Positions 8,743-15,516 of a DNA stretch of 64,000 bases are shown in pieces. Made by a program: the position numbers and the translations under genes. Each line of letters begins with the position of its first letter. Positions within the stretch are counted from its first letter, which is position 1. Below the pieces are notes generated by a model. That model ran no database searches. It saw only the letters and a program-made list of their open reading frames with translations, and was not told the DNA's origin. Source of the DNA: Anaerolineae bacterium (GTDB lineage Bacteria > Chloroflexota > Anaerolineae > Aggregatilineales > Phototrophicaceae); assembly GCA_022823165.1 (NCBI GenBank), contig JAJDXR010000053.1, positions 48,071 through 112,070 on the forward strand, given 5' to 3'.

Positions 8743-9018
8743 TCATTTCAAACCGCCGGCAATGCTGGGGATGATGCGCAGGCTTTCATTCGCATCAATC
8801 TCAGTATCCAGCCCTTGCAAAAAGCGTATGTCTTCGTCGCCGATGAAGATGTTGACGAAGCTGCGCAATTCTTCGCCGTTAAAGAGATGCGCGCGCAGCT
8901 CCGGGTGCTGGTCAAGCAAATTGGCCAGCGCCTCGCCGACGGTGCCGCCGGCCACGTCGATATCCGCCGCCCCATCGGTGAAGGCGCGCAGAGGCGTCGG
9001 GATGCGAATCTTTGCCAT
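8743..9018 (-). CDS. cysO: CysO-like ubiquitin-fold sulfur carrier with C-terminal LK extension
   Basis: 91 residues, ubiquitin-fold (ThiS/MoaD family). It closely follows the pattern of mycobacterial CysO: IPTPLR near the N-terminus, then RSFVNIFIGDEDIRF, GLDTEI and a C-terminal IIPSIAGG. CysO carries sulfur as a C-terminal thiocarboxylate to the cysteine synthase CysM. Here the di-glycine is followed by Leu-Lys before the TGA, so the tail must be removed before MoeZ can activate Gly. A peptidase able to do this (JAMM) is encoded directly upstream. The ATG is preceded by GAGGAGA. The cysteine-synthesis role is inferred from family and operon; no cysM is present in the window. Confidence 0.88.
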   Translation of the reverse strand: MAKIRIPTPLRAFTDGAADIDVAGGTVGEALANLLDQHPELRAHLFNGEELRSFVNIFIGDEDIRFLQGLDTEIDANESLRIIPSIAGGLK

Positions 9019-9103
9019 TTGTCTCTCCTCGTGATATGCCCGTAACAGATAAGCATAGAAGCGCCAGCAAATGCCGATTTCTTACTTGATGGCCAGCGGA
9101 TCG

Positions 9104-9532
9104 TCACAAAACTTCTAAAGTCAACTGATCAAAGCGGCTGCGATCGGGCTGGAGGCGCCAGGCGCGCATATCGGCCGCCCGCGCCATCATGACCGAAGTG
9201 ATAATGTATACGAAATTGGGCAGCGCATGCTCGCGGTCGTAATCCGAAGGCAGAGCCGGCGAATCGGGATGGCTGTGATAATAGCCAATCAGGGTCAGCC
9301 CGCGCTCGTCCGCCTGGTCTTCCAGACGCATCCAGTCTTGCGGCCTCATGGCGTAGCGATGATGCTGCTCTTCGGCTGCGAAAACATTATCCACCTGGAT
9401 GATATCAACCACAGTTAGCGCCTCCGCCTCGGCTGCGCCCAAAAGGAAGCCGCCGCCTTCATTGGGATAGGTCGCTTCCATCTGCTCAAATACGCGCTGC
9501 TGCAGCTCGCCGCTGATTATTATGACCCGCAT
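9104..9532 (-). CDS. mec: JAMM/MPN+ metallopeptidase (Mec-like)
   Basis: 142 residues. The zinc site of the JAMM family is complete: E25 in YPNEGGGFLLG, then H86-S-H88-P and S96/D99 in HSHPDSPALPSDYD. Mycobacterial Mec hydrolyses the CysO-cysteine adduct to release cysteine; related enzymes trim carrier tails after Gly-Gly. I start at the internal ATG at 9532 because AAAGGTGG sits 10 bases upstream; a longer in-frame start would reach into the terminator hairpin. It is the first full gene of the mec-cysO-moeZ operon, 85 bp ahead of cysO. It could do either or both jobs here: release cysteine, and trim the Leu-Lys tail. Confidence 0.9.
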   Translation of the reverse strand: MRVIIISGELQQRVFEQMEATYPNEGGGFLLGAAEAEALTVVDIIQVDNVFAAEEQHHRYAMRPQDWMRLEDQADERGLTLIGYYHSHPDSPALPSDYDREHALPNFVYIITSVMMARAADMRAWRLQPDRSRFDQLTLEVL

Positions 9533-9556
9533 CGCCAGCCCGCCACCTTTCTTCGC

Positions 9557-9589
9557 AAACAAAAGAGCCAACCGCTTGGGCTGGCTCTT
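9557..9589 (-). terminator. Intrinsic terminator/attenuator in the mec leader
   Basis: On the minus strand AAGAGCCAGCC pairs with GGTTGGCTCTT (11 bp, one G-U pair, loop CAAGC), followed by TTGTTTG. It lies between the poly-Cys short ORF and the mec ribosome binding site, with no other gene for it to end. That suits transcription attenuation. A 7-mer TGTCTGA at the short ORF stop is complementary to TCAGACA at the 5' foot of this hairpin and could form part of an alternative structure. Confidence 0.75.
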
Positions 9590-9622
9590 GTCTGATTTCG
9601 CTTCGCTTGTTCAGCCTCAGCT

Positions 9623-9724
9623 TCAGACAGCCTCAACCCCGACGTGGCCAAGCTGCTCGTCGCCACAACAGGCGCAACAGCTGGTCTGCCGGATTGAATT
9701 TACAGGCTGAGCGTGAGTTATCAT
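9623..9724 (-). CDS. Poly-cysteine leader peptide (near-leaderless short ORF)
   Basis: 33 codons from ATG to TGA. The peptide begins MITHAQPVNS, has the cluster Ser-Cys-Cys-Ala-Cys-Cys-Gly at residues 15-21, and ends in VEAV. The -10 box of the promoter ends 7 bases before the A of the ATG, so the predicted transcript starts at or one base before the start codon and has no room for a Shine-Dalgarno site. Four Cys codons in five, followed by a terminator and then genes for a CysO-type cysteine pathway, match the layout of cysteine-responsive leader ORFs known in mycobacteria. Ribosome stalling when Cys-tRNA is scarce would be expected to change terminator folding. The ORF is short and unconfirmed; the arrangement is what makes it credible. 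Confidence 0.6.
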   Translation of the reverse strand: MITHAQPVNSIRQTSCCACCGDEQLGHVGVEAV

Positions 9725-9731
9725 GCCATGC

Positions 9732-9760
9732 AGATTAGCACAAGCTGGCGCGAGCCGCAA
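9732..9760 (-). promoter_or_regulatory. Promoter of the leader ORF/mec-cysO-moeZ operon
   Basis: On the minus strand: TTGCGG (9755-9760), 17 bp spacer, and TAATCT (9732-9737) preceded by an extended -10 TGC. The predicted +1 is 9724-9725, on or beside the A of the leader ATG. Confidence 0.6.
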
Positions 9761-9787
9761 CGGCAGTTTTCGCCAGGGAGTGGTGAA

Positions 9788-9909
9788 CATCGCGGACGTT
9801 TCAGCGCTGCGCGTAGACACAGCAGGTCAAACGCCCCAACATCATCACCTTTTATCGCGTATCCGCCAAAATACTCTGCGCTCTCGGAGTATTCGGTGTA
9901 CTCGGTGGT
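9788..9909 (-). repeat. Dispersed host repeat, uninterrupted copy
   Basis: Read on the minus strand, this matches the sequence flanking hairpin element copy E near 55.0-55.3 kb: ACCACCGAGTACAC, then GAGAGCGCAGAG, then GACCTGCTGTGTCTACGCGC and AGCGCTGAAACG. Here no ~168 bp insert is present, so it serves as an empty-site reference. Confidence 0.75.
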
Positions 9910-9953
9910 AAAAATAATCTGCTGCGATTGCTCTGCCCAGCCATTTATCTATA

Positions 9954-9982
9954 TTGAAGCGCGGCCAGCCCAATGCTATACT
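9954..9982 (+). promoter_or_regulatory. Promoter of citrate synthase
   Basis: TTGAAG at 9954-9959, 17 bp spacer, TATACT at 9977-9982 with an extended -10 TGC. It faces away from the mec operon promoter and leaves a leader of about 80 bases before the citrate synthase ATG. Confidence 0.6.
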
Positions 9983-10069
9983 GACGCGCATTATTTTCGC
10001 GAATCATGCGCTAGCCGGGCGCTTAATCGGAGTCGGCCGGGCGCGCGCGCCACAAGGGAGACAGGTTAC

Positions 10070-11206
10070 ATGGCTAAAAGGGCTGGGCTTGAGGAAGCCG
10101 TCGTCGCCGATATCACAACCAGCTATATTGACGGCAGCATTGGAGAACTGATTTACTGCGGCTATGAGATAGAAGACTTGGCCGAATCCACCTCATTTGA
10201 AGAAATCTTGTTTTTGCTATACAACTCACGCTTGCCCAATCAAGCCGAATATGAAACCTTGCGCGCGACAGTCGCCCGGGACGCCGCCATCCCGGCTGCC
10301 GTCATCCAGATGATGAGGTCGCTGCCTAGCGGCACCCCGGCGATGGCGGTATTGCGCACAGCCGTCTCGATGCTCTCGGCTTTTGAGCCGGACGCGGAAA
10401 ACCTGACTGACAAAGCCGTGGCGCAGGCAAAGGCTTTCCGCCTGACGGGACAGATTACGACTATCTGCGCCGCCTGGATGCGTATCGCCAGGGGCCTGGA
10501 GCCGGTTTGCCCGCGGACTGACCTCAGCGTGGCTGAGAATTTCCTGTACATGACAAGCGGCGACGAGCCCGACCCGACCGCTTGCGCCGCGCTCAACGTC
10601 TATCTGGTTTTGCTGGCCGAGCATGGCATGAACGCCAGCACATTTGCGACGCGCGTTGTCACCGCCACCGGCTCGGACTTGCATAGCGCTATCGTGGCCG
10701 GTATCGGCGCGCTGAAGGGACCCTCGCATGGCGGCGCCAATTCCGAAGCGATGAAGATGTTTGTCGAAATTGGCGAGGTCGAAAATGTCGCGCCCTGGTT
10801 CGAAGAGAATATCAAGTCCGGCAAGCGGCGCATCATGGGCATCGGCCACCGCGTCTACAAAGCCAATGATCCACGCGCGGGTATACTCAGGCGCCACGCG
10901 GAAGCCCTGGCCGATAGCTCCGGCAAACGCAAGTGGTTCGATATCGCGGTGACGCTGGCGGAAACGGCGCGCGCTGATGACTATTTCGTGCAGCGTAATC
11001 TTTACCCCAACGTGGATTATTACAGCGCGATCGTTTTGTATACCCTCGATTTGGACATTGATATGTTCACGCCGCTTTTCGCCATGTCGCGCATCGCCGG
11101 ATGGTCAGCCCACGTCATCGACCAGATGGGCGGGCGGCTGATCCGCCCCAAAGCCAATTATGTGGGACCGCGGGGTTTGAAGTGGGTCCCCATCTCCAAG
11201 CGATAG
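10070..11206 (+). CDS. Citrate synthase-family protein
   Basis: 378 residues, the short citrate/2-methylcitrate synthase type. Active-site motifs are all present: GPSHGGAN (first His), MGIGHRVYKANDPR (second His and Arg) and PNVDYYSAIV (catalytic Asp). The frame is open for 119 codons further upstream, but that part is repeat sequence and promoter. The ATG at 10070 has AAGGGAG just upstream and gives the usual N-terminus. The enzyme condenses acetyl-CoA (or propionyl-CoA) with oxaloacetate. Its own promoter lies at 9954-9982. Sequence alone does not separate citrate from 2-methylcitrate synthase; no prp genes lie nearby, which favours citrate synthase. Confidence 0.92.
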   Translation: MAKRAGLEEAVVADITTSYIDGSIGELIYCGYEIEDLAESTSFEEILFLLYNSRLPNQAEYETLRATVARDAAIPAAVIQMMRSLPSGTPAMAVLRTAVSMLSAFEPDAENLTDKAVAQAKAFRLTGQITTICAAWMRIARGLEPVCPRTDLSVAENFLYMTSGDEPDPTACAALNVYLVLLAEHGMNASTFATRVVTATGSDLHSAIVAGIGALKGPSHGGANSEAMKMFVEIGEVENVAPWFEENIKSGKRRIMGIGHRVYKANDPRAGILRRHAEALADSSGKRKWFDIAVTLAETARADDYFVQRNLYPNVDYYSAIVLYTLDLDIDMFTPLFAMSRIAGWSAHVIDQMGGRLIRPKANYVGPRGLKWVPISKR

Positions 11207-11211
11207 GGTAA

Positions 11212-11245
11212 TTCACCACAGAGGCGCAGAGGGCACAGAGAAAAT
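11212..11245 (+). repeat. CACAGAG-type host repeat, uninterrupted copy
   Basis: ATTCACCACAGAGGCGCAGA followed by GGGCACAGAGAAAA. The same sequence at 12087-12300 is split by hairpin element copy B, so this is an empty-site reference. Confidence 0.7.
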
Positions 11246-11367
11246 CATCTGCGGCCGAAGGGCTGGCTTGCGTCCTCACTGGCTACCCTTGCCTATCAAG
11301 TCTGTGATTTGCCAGGCGCGTGGCAAATGTGCTAACCTGCCTTTGAGGTTGGCGGCGGGCTGCCGGA

Positions 11368-12057
11368 ATGATTCCCTACAAGATTGTTGGTACGACAAAT
11401 TATCGTCCCTACATCGCCTTCTTTGTGACAGTCGTCAATGTACTGGCCTTTGTCTACATTATGACTTACGCCTTCCTGGGCGGGCTGGCGCTGGAAGAGG
11501 TTTATCGCAATTACGCGCTGAACATCTGCGCCGTGCGGACGCAGCCCTTGGCGGAGACGCTGCTGGACGGCGCGCGCAGCATCTTCTTGCACATGAGTTT
11601 TGTGCATCTGACGTCAAATATCATCATTTTCTATGTTTTCGGTTCGCGGATTGAGGAGCATCTGGGTCATCTGCGCTTTCTGGCCTTCTACCTGATTGTC
11701 GGCTTCGGCGGCCATTTGGGCCACCTGCTCCTGGACGGCGCTCAGTGCCAGGAAGCGCTGTATATGATCGGATCAAGCGGCGCGATTTCCGGCATCATCG
11801 GCGCCTTCCTCTTTTTGTTCCCGACCGCTCGCATAAAATCGAAGATCATCGTGCTCAAAGTTTTCGGCTATGACGTCAATGTGCCGGCCTGGGTCTATCT
11901 GGTCTACTGGTTCTTCATGCAATTTTTCTACCAGGTTGGGTCGGTGGCGCCGCGGATTAACGTTCACTGGGGGCATGTTGGCGGATTCATTACCGGACTG
12001 GCCCTGATATTTCTGCTGTCCTTCTTTATCGCTCCGCCGCGCATACCGCGGATATAG
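11368..12057 (+). CDS. Rhomboid-family intramembrane serine protease (first of two)
   Basis: 229 residues with about six membrane segments. The catalytic serine lies in GSSGAISG (around residue 134) and the catalytic histidine in HWGHVGGF (around 197), the normal order for a rhomboid dyad. The loop before TM2 has HMSFVHLTSNIIIFYVFG, the conserved HxxxHxxxN-type motif. Rhomboids cut transmembrane substrates within the membrane; the target is not predictable. A second, divergent rhomboid lies 400 bp downstream on the same strand, with hairpin element copy B between them, which suggests an old tandem duplication later split by the repeat. Confidence 0.9.
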   Translation: MIPYKIVGTTNYRPYIAFFVTVVNVLAFVYIMTYAFLGGLALEEVYRNYALNICAVRTQPLAETLLDGARSIFLHMSFVHLTSNIIIFYVFGSRIEEHLGHLRFLAFYLIVGFGGHLGHLLLDGAQCQEALYMIGSSGAISGIIGAFLFLFPTARIKSKIIVLKVFGYDVNVPAWVYLVYWFFMQFFYQVGSVAPRINVHWGHVGGFITGLALIFLLSFFIAPPRIPRI

Positions 12058-12086
12058 GGCGCAAAGCGGGTTCAGGACTGGGGGAT

Positions 12087-12360
12087 TCACCACAGAGGCA
12101 CAGAAGTAAGTGCGAGTAAGTAATGAGAATATAGGTACAGCATCACAAAGTAAAGATTTTTCGTGTTTGTGTGGGCGAGCCGAGGCTCGCCCCTACAACT
12201 TTCGACTATATTTTGAACCCTGTAGGAGTCAGCCTTGGCTGACCCGATGCTGTTAAATTTGCAGGACTTACCAAGTGTTACTGAGGGCACAGAGAAAAGG
12301 TCTTTTGGCAAAGCGAGATCAAAAAACTTTGCGCCCTTTGTGTCTTGGGGTCTTTGTAAT
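12087..12360 (+). repeat. Hairpin element copy B (12104-12272) inside a CACAGAG host repeat
   Basis: This fills most of the 404 bp between the rhomboid genes. The element runs from AAGTAAGTGCGAG to GCAGGACTTAC and has two hairpins: the first a one-base variant (GGGCGAGC-CGAG-GCTCGCCC), the second AGTCAGC-CTTG-GCTGACC. Left flank TTCACCACAGAGGCACAGA and right flank CTGAGGGCACAGAGAAAAGG join to the sequence seen uninterrupted at 11212-11245. The right flank continues into TTTGCGCCCTTTGTGTCTT. No gene is seen here. Confidence 0.85.
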
Positions 12361-12461
12361 TTGAATGACGCGGCGCAGGCCTTATCGCCAGCGAGCGGAC
12401 TTGCAGGAAACAAAATGCTTATGCTAACGTAATAGTCAAGAGGGCAAGCGAGGATGTCGAT

Positions 12462-13175
12462 ATGTTTCCTATAACCGTGGTCGGGCGGGACAAGGCAATC
12501 CCCAAGGCGGCAATCGTTCTAATCGCCATCAACTTGCTGGTGTTTCTGTGGGAGCTTTCGGTTGACGCCCAGGGCGACGGCTTTCTCAAAGCAGCGCTGC
12601 AGAATTACGGCCTGGAAGTCTGCAAAATTGGCGAGCAATCGCTGATCACGACCGGTCTGGACAGCTTCCGCAGCTTGTTCTTGCACTCCAGCGCAGCCCA
12701 TGTGCTGGGCAATATGTGGTTCCTGTTCTTGTTCGGCGGCTTGGTCGAGCGCTATCTGGGCAGCGTCAAGTTTGTACTGGCCTATCTGGGATTCGGCATC
12801 GCGGCCACCTTGGCGCATGTCGCCTTCGGCAACACTGTCTGCACGGTGACCGACACAGGCGTCGTCATCGGCGCCAGCGGCGCGATTGCCGGCGTGATGG
12901 GCGGCTTCCTGGTGCTCAAGCCCAATGCCAAGGTGCGAACCATGCTGGGTTTCTTCCGGCCCTTTGTCTGGACGATCAAGCTGCCGGCAGTGGTTTTCCT
13001 GGGCTACTGGCTGCTGACGGATGTCTTGCAGCATATCGGCTGGATCGGCGTGGAAACCGATGTGGCGCATTGGGCGCATATCGGCGGCTTCGCGGCGGGG
13101 GCGGCCGCCATGTTCGCGGCTGGGTTGTTCAAGCCCATGCCTAAGGCGGATCCTCTGGAGCACCTGGCCGAATAG
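12462..13175 (+). CDS. Rhomboid-family intramembrane serine protease (second of two)
   Basis: 237 residues, about six membrane segments. The catalytic serine is in GASGAIAGVMGGF (around residue 142) and the histidine in HWAHIGGFAAG (around 204). HSSAAHVLGNMWFLFLFGGLVER is the usual motif after the first loop, here with the HxxxHxxxN pattern. The N-terminus MFPITVVGRDKAIPKA is typical of the simple bacterial rhomboid class. The gene follows copy B of the hairpin element and is followed by an intrinsic terminator. Both rhomboids keep full catalytic residues, so neither looks like a pseudo-protease. Substrates are unknown. Confidence 0.92.
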   Translation: MFPITVVGRDKAIPKAAIVLIAINLLVFLWELSVDAQGDGFLKAALQNYGLEVCKIGEQSLITTGLDSFRSLFLHSSAAHVLGNMWFLFLFGGLVERYLGSVKFVLAYLGFGIAATLAHVAFGNTVCTVTDTGVVIGASGAIAGVMGGFLVLKPNAKVRTMLGFFRPFVWTIKLPAVVFLGYWLLTDVLQHIGWIGVETDVAHWAHIGGFAAGAAAMFAAGLFKPMPKADPLEHLAE

Positions 13176-13212
13176 CGACTCACTCTGCGCTAACATAGAC
13201 TGATACTAAAAT

Positions 13213-13243
13213 CGCGACGACTCCGTCGCGGTTATGTTTTTTT
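13213..13243 (+). terminator. Intrinsic terminator after the second rhomboid gene
   Basis: CGCGACG-ACTC-CGTCGCG, a perfect 7 bp stem, followed a few bases later by TTTTTTT (13237-13243). It lies between convergent genes and could also act on the minus strand (ATTTTAG follows the stem there). Confidence 0.7.
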
Positions 13244-13254
13244 CCGCGGCTACT

Positions 13255-14007
13255 TTATTGCAGGAAGGGAATATAGAGGATGACCAGGTTGGCGACGATC
13301 TGGCAGATCCAGGCTGCCGCCAGGCCGTTGCGTTTGCGCACGTAAACGTAGAGCAGGTTCATCATCAGCAGCAGGATAACGATGACGGCCGTGACCGCGG
13401 GGCGCTCCGCCACTGCATCCCACATCACCGGAAAGAAGAGCACGATATTCCACAGGGTGGCCAGCAAGCCCACCAGCCAGAAAGTCAGTTGGCCCTGCAG
13501 CAAGCCGCGGAAAAACAGCGTCTCCGCCAGCGGCATGACAAATACGAGGAAGGCGAGCAAGCTGCCGGATGACATGCCGGGAAAGAGGTGGTCAGCCGCC
13601 GGCGCCAGCACTATTGGGCTGAGGAATACCAAAAATGGAATGCCCAGCATGACGGCGTACAGAATGCCCCAGCCCAGATTGTCCGGGCGCTCCTGGCCGA
13701 TGCGCTCCATAGTGCCCAGCAACCAGGAGAGCACGCTGACGCCGGCCAAGGCGCCCCAGGCCAGGGTATAGCGCAGCTCCACGCTATCGGGCAGCAGCGG
13801 CGTCAAACCGATGCTGAGCGCGGCCGCGATTACGAAGCCGAACACGGGGTCGCCGGCGCCGCGAAAATTCGGCCGCCTGGTGATTGCTGTTCGTTCCGCG
13901 GAGGTTTCCCCGCGGTCAGCCGTTTCCAGCGCTTCGGGCGCGACCTGCGGATGAGACGATCGATCCTTGGCGTCTTTCAGAGGATCGAATGGCGCTTCCG
14001 GCATCAT
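13255..14007 (-). CDS. CPBP-like membrane protein with degenerate protease motifs
   Basis: About 250 residues with a ~70-residue polar N-terminal tail and roughly eight hydrophobic segments. It fits the CPBP (CAAX/bacteriocin-processing) fold: PLAETLFFRG is motif 1, WNIVLFF fits motif 2, and CQIVANLV fits motif 3. The metal-binding residues are altered: motif 1 has Ala-Glu instead of Glu-Glu, the motif 2 His is Asn, and the motif 3 His is Gln. A CPBP fold with no metalloprotease activity is the simplest reading. I start at 14007, where ATG overlaps the stop of the upstream threonine aldolase gene (ATGA-type coupling). The partner or substrate is unknown. Confidence 0.7.
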   Translation of the reverse strand: MMPEAPFDPLKDAKDRSSHPQVAPEALETADRGETSAERTAITRRPNFRGAGDPVFGFVIAAALSIGLTPLLPDSVELRYTLAWGALAGVSVLSWLLGTMERIGQERPDNLGWGILYAVMLGIPFLVFLSPIVLAPAADHLFPGMSSGSLLAFLVFVMPLAETLFFRGLLQGQLTFWLVGLLATLWNIVLFFPVMWDAVAERPAVTAVIVILLLMMNLLYVYVRKRNGLAAAWICQIVANLVILYIPFLQ

Positions 14008-15044
14008 GATAGGAGCGAACTCACCGCAGCAACTACCTTGTCGATGGCCTGGCGATTGATCCAATAATGGGTGCGCAGGCGAATCAAACCGCGCTCGCCG
14101 CTGTAAATCGACATAAAGATATCGTAGTCGCGGCGCAATGCCTCAAGCAATGCGTCCAGAGATATATCGACCTCATCGGCGAGCGAGAAAAAGACGAAGT
14201 TGGTATTTTGGCTCTTGATGCGAACGCCCGGCAGCTCGCTCAGCCCCTCGGCCAGCAACTGGGCATTGTCGTGATCTTCGCCGAGGCGATCGCGCATGGT
14301 ATGCAGCGCCACCGAACCCGCCGCCGCCAGGACGCCGACCTGGCGCATGCTGCCGCCCAGGACTTTGCGGGCGCGGCGCGCGCGGCGAATAAAGTCCTGG
14401 CTGCCGACTAAAATGGAGCCGGCCGGCGCGCAGAGCCCTTTAGACAGGCAGAAGGTGACAGAATCGGCGCCAGCGGCCAGGTCCTTGACATCCACGCCAT
14501 AAGCCGCGGCCGCGTTGAAGATGCGCGCGCCGTCGATATGAAAGATCAGACGGTTTCGGCGCGCGAACTCCGCCACTTCGGCGGTGTATTCGGCGGACAG
14601 GGGCATACCGCCAGCCGCATTGTGCGTGTTTTCCAGGGCGACCAGGCGCGTCGCCGGTTTGTGCTCGTCATCGGGATTGATGGCGCTTTCCAGATCACAA
14701 ATGCGCAAGCTGCCGTCCGGCTGCACCGGCGCCGTATGCGGCAGGATGCCACCGAGCTGCGCCATACCGCCCTGCTCGTAGCTGAAGATATGCGAGCTGT
14801 CGCCGATGATGATGGAGTCGCCGCGATTGCAATGCGCCAGCAGAGCGCAGAGGTTGCCCTGAGTGCCGCTGGCGACGAAAACGGCGGCTTCTTTGCCGAG
14901 CAATTCGGCGGCGTCCGCCTCGAGCTGGTTCACAGTCGGGTCGTCATGATAGACGTCATCGCCGACGGCTGCATTCGCCATTGCCTCGCGCATGGCCGGC
15001 GTGGGATGAGTAACTGTATCGCTGCGCAGATCAATCGTTTTCAT
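14004..15044 (-). CDS. ltaE: Low-specificity L-threonine aldolase
   Basis: 346 residues, usual length. The N-terminus DLRSDTVTHPTPAMREAM, then AVGDDVYHDDPTVNQLE and FVASGTQGNL, are hallmarks of the threonine aldolase/beta-eliminating lyase family. The PLP Schiff-base lysine is in FCLSKGLCAPAGS (around residue 198), with HIDGARIFNAA holding the PLP-binding Asp and Arg upstream. The enzyme splits L-threonine or allo-threonine to glycine and acetaldehyde. It is translationally coupled to the CPBP-like gene downstream by a 4 bp overlap, an association without an obvious metabolic reason. Confidence 0.92.
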   Translation of the reverse strand: MKTIDLRSDTVTHPTPAMREAMANAAVGDDVYHDDPTVNQLEADAAELLGKEAAVFVASGTQGNLCALLAHCNRGDSIIIGDSSHIFSYEQGGMAQLGGILPHTAPVQPDGSLRICDLESAINPDDEHKPATRLVALENTHNAAGGMPLSAEYTAEVAEFARRNRLIFHIDGARIFNAAAAYGVDVKDLAAGADSVTFCLSKGLCAPAGSILVGSQDFIRRARRARKVLGGSMRQVGVLAAAGSVALHTMRDRLGEDHDNAQLLAEGLSELPGVRIKSQNTNFVFFSLADEVDISLDALLEALRRDYDIFMSIYSGERGLIRLRTHYWINRQAIDKVVAAVSSLLS

Positions 15045-15360
15045 TGGGCGGGACCGCGCTCGTAGAGATGGCTCATGGGCAAGGATACTAGACAGAAAAG
15101 GAGGCTATGACAATAGCCAAAGCGGGCGTCGGCTCGCATGAGGCGCGAGCGAAGCGAGACGAAGTATCGGACAGAGCGGGTTCGCGCCGCTGCCGAGCGT
15201 CGCAGACCAATTTGACCACAGCCGCTCTCAGGTCACGGCTTGGCTCGCCCGAGATTACGAACTCTCCGCAAAAGGAGTGTGTAGGAGCGAGCCGGCGGCT
15301 CGCCCGAACGAAGTACAAGAATACTATTGCGGTCGTCTTGGCAAGTCGCCGGTACAAGGC
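15045..15360. other. Non-coding stretch with a single hairpin repeat
   Basis: Most of the 472 bp between threonine aldolase and the sulfate-activation gene. I see one hairpin of the dispersed family at 15285-15305 (GAGCGAGCCGGCGGCTCGCCC) and other GC-rich inverted pieces such as GGCTCGCCCGAGATTACGAA upstream of it. No convincing gene. Confidence 0.5.
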
Positions 15361-15504
15361 TTGACCGCGAATTGTTTGACACGCGCGCCCTGGATGACGC
15401 AGGTGGCCGTCAGCAACGTGGCGGGACTCTTCGTCCTGCTCTTCGTGGAAGTCGAGAAAGCCCTGTTCCGCCGCTGGCTCTTCGCCGGCCAAGACAGCGC
15501 GTGA
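15361..15504 (+). pseudogene. Possible relic of a cation-transporting ATPase C-terminus
   Basis: One frame reads WMTQVAVSNVAGLFVLLFVE followed by VEKALFRRW and a stop. A hydrophobic helix followed by (V)EVEKALFRR resembles the last transmembrane helix and tail of P-type cation ATPases. No N-terminal part, start codon or ribosome binding site is present. Resemblance by eye only, so this is weak. Confidence 0.25.
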
Positions 15505-15516
15505 TTCGCCGCTCGG

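Noticed and set aside
9713..10069. 119-codon in-frame extension of citrate synthase
   Set aside because: It covers a promoter and a dispersed repeat; the ATG at 10070 has a good ribosome binding site and gives the usual protein start.
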